Source: Isotricha intestinalis (Eukaryota; Ciliophora; Litostomatea; Vestibuliferida; Isotrichidae). Taken from it: DNA of 45,939 bases. Within the stretch, counting starts at the first letter, position 1, and every line of letters starts with the position of its first letter. The notes under the pieces were generated by a model. That model searched no databases and was not told the origin of the DNA. It saw nothing but the letters and a program-made list of their open reading frames with translations. The position numbers were made by a program, and so were the translations under genes. Below are positions 38,724 to 45,939 of this stretch, in pieces. The stretch lies in NCBI GenBank assembly GCA_023807065.1, contig JAJJLU010003610.1, forward strand, positions 1 to 45,939, given 5' to 3'.

Positions 38724-38940
38724 ATTACTATTCTTTTTTTCATATTCATTACCTTTAATATCAAATGACTCCCATTTATTAATTCTTCTTAAAAATTTCA
38801 TCACTACTTTTTCTTCTCTTCTAATATTATTACTTTAAAATCTCAATAAAATTTCTTTATTAAATAAATTTAAAAATCTAATTTTCACTTTTTGAACAAT
38901 TTGTATGTTTAATTAAATCAAATAACATATTAAAAGATTA
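38724..38940 (-). pseudogene. Coding-like fragments, unknown family
   Basis: On the minus strand two neighbouring frames look coding in composition: MLFDLIKHTNCSKSEN followed by a stop, and then REEKVVMKFLRRINKWESFD continuing for about 17 more residues to a stop at about 38724. An intron joining them could not be defined. They may be remains of one gene or a small gene with an unresolved intron. I do not recognise the family. Confidence 0.25.
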
Positions 38941-39140
38941 GAAGAATCAGGATTATTATATATAAAGAAAGTTTAAAATTTAGAAATTAAATTTTAATGA
39001 TTATTTATTTGTATTATTGGTAATTGAATTCCTAAAGTAAATGAGATAATTAAACATTTAATTAAAATTGAATTTGCTTATGTTTTTTTCATTATTAACA
39101 AAATTTAAAGAAAAATTTTTGAAAAGGAAAAAGCACATGA

Positions 39141-39233
39141 TATAATATTTTTTCATGTGTTGAATTAAATGATAGAATAATTGCTTATGAAGGAGATGGA
39201 GATGGATATACAATTAAATTATGGCAAGATTAA
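39141..39233 (+). pseudogene. WD40-like last-blade relic
   Basis: A plus-strand frame of 30 codons ends at TAA (39231-39233). It contains CVELNDRIIAYEG and GYTIKLWQD, the strand-GH-strand-WD pattern of a WD40 blade with no upstream gene body. It aligns with the last blade of copy A (ELENELIISYDMNGIITLWK): E-L, I-I, Y, G, I and L-W recur at matching places. The in-frame TGA at 39138-39140 closes it upstream. It is most simply the 3' end of a decayed third family member. Confidence 0.5.
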
Positions 39234-39793
39234 TAAAATTTTCCTCAATTTTCTATTTATGATTTTTTTAAAAAATAATTGAAATTTTATAAATAGAAAA
39301 ATTATTTTTTTTCCTTATTTATTTTATATTTAATTTTTTGTTATTTATTAATCATATAATTTACCTTTGATATTTCCAAAAAAAAATTATTTTTTATTTA
39401 TTTAAAAATTAAAGTTATTCAATATTTTATAGAAAAATTTCGATAAAAATTATTTTTGATTTTTTTTTTTTATCTCTTATGGGTTTTTTGGTTAATAAAG
39501 CTAAAAATTTTTTTACATAAGAAAATTATTTCTCAATTTTATATAACTAAAGAAAACATAAAAAGTTTTGGGTTAATAAAAAATGAAAAAGGTTCAAAAG
39601 ATTGTTTATTTTTTTAAAAAATATTTTAATAGTTTAAATCTTGAATTAAATAAATAATATATTTATTATCTTTTATAATATATTTCTATTAATCAATTTT
39701 AAAAAAATTAAAACTATAAAAAATTAATAATTACAATTTTATTTTTATTCTCTTTATTATGAAAAATATTTCTATTATCTGAAAAAATTTATT

Positions 39794-41554
39794 CTAATTG
39801 TTTATTTGAAAAATTAAATCTTTTTGAGGACTTAATCTTTTTTTATTATTAATTAAACCAAGACTTTCAGATTTTTTTAATTGTTTTATTATTTTATTAA
39901 GGTCATTATTAGAAGATAAAATTTTATTTCTAATTTTTAATTTACTAAGATTATTTCTATTAATAAAAGAATTAATCTTTAATTTTCCATTTATTTTCCA
40001 ATAATTCTTTCCTGTATTATTCATATTTAACATAGGTAAATAAGGAGTTTCTCTTGCAGAAATACTTCCTTCATTAACTTTATTATAATTATATAATGTT
40101 CCTCTAAAATAATTTTTTTTATTATTATTTTTTATATTTTTTTCACTTTCAAATTTTTGTATATTTCTGATTGAATGATTAAAAGGAGAAGGATTTTGAA
40201 ATAAAATATTATTCATACTTTCACTTTTAATAAATTTATTATTATTTAAACTATTTTTTTTAATATTTTTAATTGATTCATCATTTTGAATATTACTTAA
40301 CTTTTCTTTCCCAATTTCACGAGAAAATTTTAAATCATCAACAATCTTAACATTATTAACTTTATTACATTTAATTTTAAATTTACTTTCATTTCCATTG
40401 ATATTATTATTATTATGTAAAGTAGAATTAGTAGCATTAGTAGAAGATTTAGTAACAATATTTTTATTAGAACCAAAATCTTCATTATCATTATCAAAAT
40501 AAATATAAGTATAACCATTAAAAATAATATTATAATCATCTCTTTGATAATAACTTTGATAACGTTCTAAAGTTTTTTGAGATATTTTATCAGGACCTTC
40601 ACAATATTTTTTATCATAATTACCTTCTTTCTTAGGAATAAAGGGTGAAGGCATAATTTTATTATATATTTTATTCCATTCAAAATTTTTAAACCAAGAA
40701 TGATTTTTCAATTCTATAATTCCATAATTAAAACCTAATCTTTTATTTTCTTTTCTTTTTAAACATTCATTAATAAAATTCATACTTTCAACACTCCAAT
40801 TATAAGGTAAATCACTTTGATTTATTTTAGCTTGTTTTCTCACAATTAAATGTTTAATTTCTTTTCTATTTTTACCTAAATAAGGTCTTTTCCCAAACAT
40901 AAATTCATATCCCATAATACCAATAGCAAAAAAATCAACTGTAAAACTATGATTTTGACCCATTAAAACTTCAGGAGCCATATAACCTGGAGTTCCACTA
41001 GTTTCACTAGAATTATCTTTTTTTTTAATTTTAGCAACTCCAAAATCAGTTATTCTAATATAACCATTTTCATCACAAACTAAATTTTCTGGTTTAATAT
41101 CTCTATGTATAATATTATTATTATGAATATATTCTAAACCTAATATTACACAAGCTATAAAAAATTTTGTTTGATTTTCAGAAAATTTATGATATCCACA
41201 TAAATGATAACGTAAATCTCCTCCTGTTAATAAATCCATTACTAAATATAAATTATCATAATCTTGAAATGAATATTTCATATTTACTATAAATGGATGA
41301 TGGAGATATGATAAAAATTCTCTTTCTGATTTTATACTTTTTTCACTTTTTCTATCTATTATTTTTACTTTTGACATTTCCTTTAATGCATATAATTTTT
41401 GGTTCTTTTTTAATAGTACTTTCCAAACTTTTCCAAATCCACCTTTTCCTATTATATATTGAAATTCAAATAAATTTCTGTTTACTATTGTTTATTTTTA
41501 TATCAATTTACATTTTACTTTTGATTTTCTTAAAATAGATTCATCTTGACCCAT
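39794..41554 (-). CDS. AGC-family Ser/Thr protein kinase, paralogue 1 (one intron)
   Basis: Spliced coding sequence joins 41512-41554 and 39794-41484, giving 577 residues; it starts MGQDESILRKSK and ends at TAG. All kinase motifs are present: IIGKGGFGKVW glycine loop, YALKE Lys, HPFIVNMKYSFQ, GGDLRYHL, HRDIKPENL, DFG, and TSGTPGYMAPE where most AGC kinases have GTPEY. An AGC C-tail-like SPFIPKKEGNYD follows the kinase fold, then about 270 Asn/Lys/Ser-rich residues. The GTPGY form and the YLGKNRKEIK motif are usual in ciliate AGC-type kinases. Gly2 makes myristoylation possible. The paralogue at 42845 lies divergent from it with one gene between. Without the 27-nt intron the glycine loop would be lost, which supports the splice. 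Confidence 0.92.
41485..41511 (-). other. 27-nt GT-AG intron in kinase 1
   Basis: On the minus strand the intron begins GTAAAT and ends AATAG. It contains an in-frame stop. Removal joins ...KSKVK and L-NRNLFEFQYIIG in phase 1 and restores the glycine loop. Confidence 0.8.
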
Positions 41555-42007
41555 TTAAAAAAATATATTTAGCACTTATTTATTAAAAATAAATAGAAAA
41601 AAATATTTTTTTTAAATATTAAATTAGAGTATTAGTTTATATATTCATTTACATATTTATTATGTTTAATAAAGTAAATCTATTTACTATAATAAAATAA
41701 AAAGAAGGATTATTCAATATTTATCTTCTCATCAAATAAAAAAAAGTAAAAAAGAATAAATATACTTTTTAAGTGTATTTAAATTTATAAAAATTTATTT
41801 TTAATTGATTAAAATTTAATTTATCAACTGATGTAAATTGCTATAAACAACAAAAAAGAATAAATAAAATAAAAAAATAAAAATTAAACTTAAAAATCCA
41901 TTCATCTATTATACAAAATCATAACAGAATATATAATTTAAATTAATAAAAATATATAAATATCAAAGCAAAATATGAATAACATATACAAGAAACTTTT
42001 TTTATAT
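41555..42007. other. Intergenic, no feature seen
   Basis: A 453-bp A+T-rich gap between the start of kinase 1 and the end of the Cys/His-module gene, both on the minus strand. Nothing distinctive was seen. Confidence 0.5.
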
Positions 42008-42568
42008 TTATTTAAGACATACATCATTTTTTTCTTTATTATTTTTTTCTTCTTCTGTTAAATTAACAGCAAGAAATTTTTTCCCATGAATTTCACTTTG
42101 TTTTTTAATATATTCAATTTGATAACAATTTTGACAAAGTCCCAAAGCATAATGTGCTTTATTTACATGAGGGCAATTCCAAGGTTTTTTAATTCTTCCT
42201 TTGGAGTGATAACAATTTGAACACATTCCTTTTGCATAATGTCTTGAATATATATGAGGACAATTTGTACATAATTTTTCAACTCTTTTTTTTTTCTTTT
42301 TTAGAAGAATGTTGTTATCATTTTCAACTTCTTCATTTACTTTTTTATTTTTTATCATTTCATTGTAGAAAAAGTTTTGGTAAAACATATTTTTTAAATA
42401 GAAAAAATCTGGGAAAAATATTCTTTGTTGATAATTATTATTTGGGATTATTATTTGAGAAGGATTTATTATTTGATTATATATATTTGGAAGGATATTT
42501 CGATTTTGATTTTCTGGAATTATTATCTTTGGAAATTGAAATTGAATTGATTTGTTTATGGTGTTCAT
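42008..42568 (-). CDS. Double CPH-x-HYAxGxCxxCY zinc-module protein
   Basis: A 186-residue protein. Residues 1-90 are Asn/Ile/Pro/Phe-rich. Residues 95-150 hold two copies of a Cys/His module: CTNCPHIYSRHYAKGMCSNC with C100, C103, H105, H110, C116 and C119, and NCPHVNKAHYALGLCQNCYQ with C132, H134, H139, C145 and C148. The spacing C-P-H-x4-H-Y-A-x-G-x-C-x2-C strongly suggests zinc or another metal. I recall similar modules in proteins of ciliates and other protists but cannot name a function; DNA or RNA binding is possible given the basic linker (KKKKKRVEKL before, GRIKKPW between). It sits between the two kinase paralogues, divergent from kinase 2. Confidence 0.7.
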   Translation of the reverse strand: MNTINKSIQFQFPKIIIPENQNRNILPNIYNQIINPSQIIIPNNNYQQRIFFPDFFYLKNMFYQNFFYNEMIKNKKVNEEVENDNNILLKKKKKRVEKLCTNCPHIYSRHYAKGMCSNCYHSKGRIKKPWNCPHVNKAHYALGLCQNCYQIEYIKKQSEIHGKKFLAVNLTEEEKNNKEKNDVCLK

Positions 42569-42844
42569 TATCTATATCTATTAATATATATTATATTATT
42601 ATAATCATTTTATTAATTTTTAGGTTAAATCAAATAATATTATAAAATTTTTTCTGTTTTTGTTTATTTTTTTTTTCATGTTTTTATTTGTTATATATTA
42701 ATTTTTTATTTTTTTGCATTAAATCTTTGATTTGTTTTTTTGATAATATTCTTAAAAATTATTATTTGAAATTAAATAATTATAATAAGTGTTTTTATAT
42801 AAAGTAAAAATACATTAATAAATAAATTTTTATTTAATTTAAAA

Positions 42845-44367
42845 ATGGGAGCAAAAAACCAAAGAAATATAAATGAAAATAATATGGAAAAAAAACAATT
42901 ATCTAAAAAAAGAGAAAAAATAACAAAAAATTCATTTGAATATATATCAATAATAGGTAAGGGAGGATTTGGAAAAGTATGGAAAGTATTTGAAAAATCA
43001 AAGAAAACTCAATATGCATTAAAAGAAATGTCAAAAGCAAAAATAATAGACAAAAGAAGTGAAAAAAGTGTAAAATATGAGCATGATTTACTTTTAAGAA
43101 TAAACCATCCGTAAATAGTATCATAAAATATATAATACAAAATTTAGTTTTATAGTAAATGTGCATTATGCATTTCAAGACAATGACAATTTATATTTAA
43201 TAATGGATTTATTAACAGGAGGAGATTTACGTTATCATTTATGCAAACAAAAACATTTTTCAGAAGCCCAAACACGTAAAATAATATATATAATAAATCT
43301 TAAAAAAAAAAAACTTTTTTTTCTAGATAAAAAAAATAGAATTTTTCCTTGCCTGTATAATCCTAGGTTTAGAATATTGTCACTCAAACGAAGTAATCCA
43401 CCGTGATATAAAGCCTGAAAATTTAGTATTAGATTCAAAAGGATATGTGAAAATTACTGATTTCGGAGTAGCAAAACTAGCTAGTAACAAGATGGTTCCC
43501 TATTCAGAAACGAGTGGAACTCCAGGATACATGGCACCTGAAGTAATGTGTAGTCAATCACATTCATATGGAGTAGACTACTTTGCATTAGGGATAATAG
43601 GATATGAATTCATGAATGGTAAAAGACCATATTTAGGAAAAAACAGAAAGGAAATAAAAGAAAAAATAATGGCTAAACAAGCACAGATTAAAATTGAAGA
43701 TAAACCTTTAAATTGGAGTGTTGAAAGTGTTGATTGTATTAATAGATTACTTCAAAGAAAACCTCATTTAAGATTAGGATCAAGAGGCGCTGCTGAAGTT
43801 AAGGAACATTCATGGTTTAAATATTATCCTTGGAAAGATATATATTTAGGTAAATTTAATTCACCTTTTATTCCCAGACAAGGAGATAATTATGATTATA
43901 AATATTGCAATAAACCTGAGAGAATTAGTCTTAATACTCAAGAAAGATATTTTAATATTATGAATTCTAATAATTATAATTCTATTTTTAAAGATTATTA
44001 TTATTTCAATCGAGAAGAAGAAGAAAATGAAAATGAAAATTCGAATTTTAATATTAGGAAATTTAAAAATCCACATTTGGTTTATTTTGAAAAAATCGAA
44101 GGTAATTCTAATGATAATGATGCTGCTATTTCGAATAGATTTATTTTAAAAAAAAAACTAAGTAATGAAATTTATACTGAAATTAAAAAAAATCCTGGAG
44201 GTGGACCTTTTAATTTATATAGATTATATAGTAATAACAATAAGAATAATAAAAGAAATAATAATTTAAGTTGGAGTATTGGAAACAATAGTAGAAATGA
44301 TTCTGGGATAAATAATAATTCTTATAGAGGAAAAAAAAGTTCGAAAGCTAGTGGATTTGGTTATTAA
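42845..44367 (+). CDS. AGC-family Ser/Thr protein kinase, paralogue 2 (two introns)
   Basis: Spliced coding sequence joins 42845-43110, 43148-43275 and 43340-44367, giving 473 residues. It starts MGAKNQRNINEN and keeps all kinase motifs: IIGKGGFGKVW, ALKEM, GGDLRYHL, CHSNEVIHRDIKPENL, ITDFGVAKL, SETSGTPGYMAPEV, DYFALGIIGYEF and the AGC tail SPFIPRQGDNYDYKYC. The exon joins are set by the paralogue: HP-FIVNVHYAFQD across intron 1 and SEAQT-QFFLACIILGL across intron 2. Paralogue 1 is uninterrupted at both places. The tail after the kinase fold is about 160 residues shorter than in paralogue 1 and Asn/Ser-rich. Gly2 makes N-myristoylation possible. Substrates are unknown. Confidence 0.92.
43111..43147 (+). 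other. 37-nt GT-AG intron 1 in kinase 2
   Basis: Starts GTAAATAGT and ends TTTAG. It splits the codon of Pro in NHP (phase 2), and its removal restores HPFIVNVHYAFQ, which matches HPFIVNMKYSFQ of the paralogue. Confidence 0.9.
43276..43339 (+). other. 64-nt GT-AG intron 2 in kinase 2
   Basis: Starts GTAAAATAAT and ends AAATAG. An earlier TAG at 43324-43326 would shift the frame; the second, at 43337-43339, gives QTQFFLACIILGLEY, matching QTKFFIACVILGLEY of the paralogue. A T-rich tract precedes the first TAG, so the two acceptors could compete. Confidence 0.85.
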
Positions 44368-44713
44368 AGTTTTTTTAAATAAAATATTTTATTAGTTTTG
44401 TGATATATTATATTTTTTAAATTAATAATCCTTTTTTTTCTTTGTTTTGAATAAATATTTTTTTCTAATAATGTTTTATTATTTAAAAATTGAAATTAAC
44501 TGTGATTTAAAAGTAAATTGATTTAAAAAAGAAACAATTTTTTATTTTAAACAATAAAATAAATTTATGAATATCTGATAGAAATTTAAGATTATACACA
44601 TAAAATAAAAATAATTTTAAGATAATTATATTCCTTAAATAAAGAAAAAATTTAAATATTAATTACTAATTAAAATAGTAATTAATATTTTAAAAATTAT
44701 TAATTAATCATTA
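44368..44713. other. Intergenic, no feature seen
   Basis: A 346-bp A+T-rich gap between kinase 2 and copy B of the propeller gene, both on the plus strand. Nothing distinctive was seen. Confidence 0.5.
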
Positions 44714-45939
44714 ATGCCAAAACGTTTTTGTCTTAAACTTAAATCTGTTTTTAAGAAATTGTTTCCAAAAAAAGAAGAACAAATAATTGCTTTTCAAGGA
44801 ATGGAATGGATTGTAACTTCAGAAAATAAAAACTATGATTATCTTGAATTTACATTAATTAATCCAATAAAAATAACAAAATATCAAACAAAAATACTTT
44901 TAGATGATTTTAAAAATTATAATCAATTCAAACTTTTTTCTTCAATTCAAAAAGATATTACAAATTATATAAAAAATTTTACATGTTCAGAAAATGAAAT
45001 TAATTTTGATTGTGAACTGAAGAATGAAAAAATTACTCTTAAAAAAATTCAAATTGAACATGAAGATATTTATCGTGTTTGTTTATATTATTTTTCTTTG
45101 TTTCAAATAAAGATAGATAATTTGCAAAGAGCTGTTGATGACTGTGATTTAAAAAAAAAAAAAATAAATGGTATAAAAATTGAAAATAAAATAAAGCAAT
45201 TGAAAGAAAAAATAAAGGAAATGGAATTAGAAATTGAAAAAATAAAAAGTTTAAACCAAAATTTTGATTATTTAACATTAATAGAATTAAAAAAAAAGAA
45301 TATATCAAATTCAATAAGTAAAATGAATATTCTTAAATCAAATCAAATAGTTTATACGAGTGATAAAGTTTATTTATGTAATAATAAACTTGAAGCAATC
45401 CCATTAACAAAAGAGAATTCCACAATTTTTTATAATCTTTTAAGTATAAAAGATGAAAATAATTTTATTACATCTTGTGAGAATTTTATTCAAATATGGG
45501 AATATGATAAAATAGAATCAAAAAAAAATAAAATAAAATCATTCAAATTTAAAGAAATGAAATTTTTAAAACCAAATGAAAAAGAGGAAAATAAAGATTT
45601 GAAATTCACTACAACTGATGATAAAATAGTTCAGATAATATATAGAAAAAACAATTCAAAAAAGAATATAATTGTATTTCTTTATTATGGAGATATTCAA
45701 ATTTTAGAAGAAAAAGATGATAGATTTATATGTTTATTCCATTTATTTAATCATCAAAAATTAACAGGAGGAATATTATTAGAGGATAAAAATATATTAG
45801 TTTCAACCAGTATTTCATCTTAAGGAACTAAATTTTTGGATTTAAATGATAATAATTCAGAATTAAAAAATGAAGGATTATCTATAATATTTCAAATTTC
45901 AGAAGCAAGATGTTACCATTCAAATGCTATTTGTAGGAT
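44714..45939 (+). pseudogene. Coiled-coil and WD40-like protein, copy B, premature stop and cut by window
   Basis: The frame is intact for 369 codons and aligns along its whole length with copy A (7762-9399): N-terminal unknown domain (QGMEWIVTSENKNYDYLEF), coiled coil at about 135-190, then propeller. It ends at TAA (45821-45823), where copy A has GAA for Glu in TSEGTKFWD. The frame after the stop stays open to the window edge with 119 further bases that match copy A closely (DLNDNNSELKNEG). One conserved Trp after the stop has become Leu (TTG). The first 290 residues are much more diverged from copy A than the rest. It may be a pseudogene, or the short 369-residue form may still be made. 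Confidence 0.75.
45612..45807 (+). repeat. Inverted long repeat, copy B tract (pairs with 8234-8429)
   Basis: These 196 bases are identical to the minus strand of 8234-8429. Just before 45612 the two copies are strongly diverged; after 45807 there is a short block of changes (about six differences in thirteen bases) and then near identity to the window edge. This is the pattern of gene conversion. Confidence 0.9.

Larger units (their letters stand above)
38526..39793. other. Gene-poor interval with decayed coding fragments
   Basis: About 1.27 kb between two minus-strand genes. It holds a WD40-like relic on the plus strand (39141-39233), a coding-like minus-strand fragment at about 38724-38940, and a slightly G+C-richer patch near 38610-38705. 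No tRNA, U1, U2, U4, U5 or U6 RNA hallmark was found in that patch. Confidence 0.55.

Noticed and set aside
39134..39159. Inverted repeat CACATGA...TCATGTG overlapping the WD40 relic
   Set aside because: A 7-bp stem with a 12-base loop is expected by chance at this scale and no terminator or RNA context supports it.
43161..43406. Separate small gene starting at an ATG in exon 2 of kinase 2
   Set aside because: Its beginning is kinase sequence and its end is translated intron; splicing restores one continuous kinase.
43235..43438. Minus-strand open frame across exon 2, intron 2 and exon 3 of kinase 2
   Set aside because: It is antisense to well-supported kinase exons and resembles no known protein.
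8234..45807. Transposon with terminal inverted repeats formed by copies A and B
   Set aside because: The repeats are internal parts of coding genes, and no transposase or target-site duplication was found; unrelated housekeeping genes fill the interval.

Overview
The window is nuclear DNA of a unicellular eukaryote, extremely A+T-rich (roughly 80% or more by eye). It most resembles a ciliate that uses the standard genetic code. The reasons are: gene families typical of ciliated protists (a cytosolic tubulin-type carboxypeptidase, a gamma-tubulin complex component, MORN repeats, calmodulin-type K+ channel, AGC kinases with a GTPGYMAPE activation loop, a two-pass sensor-like receptor, a PUF protein with an Asn/Gln-rich head); long Asn-rich tracts; very short GT-AG introns (27, 37 and 64 nt were resolved); and small gaps between genes. 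TAA, TGA and TAG all end genes here, and conserved Trp and Gln positions are not replaced by in-frame stop codons, so no stop has visibly been reassigned. Genus cannot be told from the sequence, and another AT-rich protist lineage is not excluded.

Layout. 1-463: a 10-C run at the edge and a possible orphan last exon. 464-6623: LTO1/YAE1-like protein, histidine phosphatase, gamma-tubulin complex protein, cyclin, MORN protein and a double ubiquitin-like protein; several of these pairs are divergent with tiny intergenic gaps. 6624-7761: gene-poor DNA with a small-GTPase-like relic. 7762-9399: coiled-coil/beta-propeller gene (copy A). 9681-18167: ribophorin I, a 1296-aa Asn-rich protein, an unknown protein and PRPP synthetase with an N-terminal extension. 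18570-25922: SK-like K+ channel, tandem CCCH zinc-finger protein, CCA-adding enzyme, PUF protein. 26291-38525: a probably lipid-anchored unknown protein, a membrane J-protein, two small unknown proteins, a two-pass receptor-like protein, a cytosolic carboxypeptidase and a coiled-coil EF-hand-like protein. 38526-39793: gene-poor DNA with a WD40 relic. 39794-44367: two AGC-kinase paralogues in divergent orientation with a double Cys/His-module protein between them. 44714-end: copy B of the coiled-coil/propeller gene, with a premature stop and running off the window.

Most genes are unrelated housekeeping genes: translation and tRNA (LTO1-like, CCA enzyme), ER (OST1, DNAJB12/14-like), nucleotide synthesis (PRPS), mRNA control (CCCH, PUF), cell cycle and cytoskeleton (cyclin, GCP, carboxypeptidase). 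The most informative structure is evolutionary. Copies A and B lie inverted about 36 kb apart and share a 196-nt tract identical base for base, although their upstream halves are strongly diverged. A third relic of a similar propeller end lies between them. The two kinases have non-overlapping intron sets. No tRNA, rRNA, CRISPR array, transposase or viral gene was recognised.
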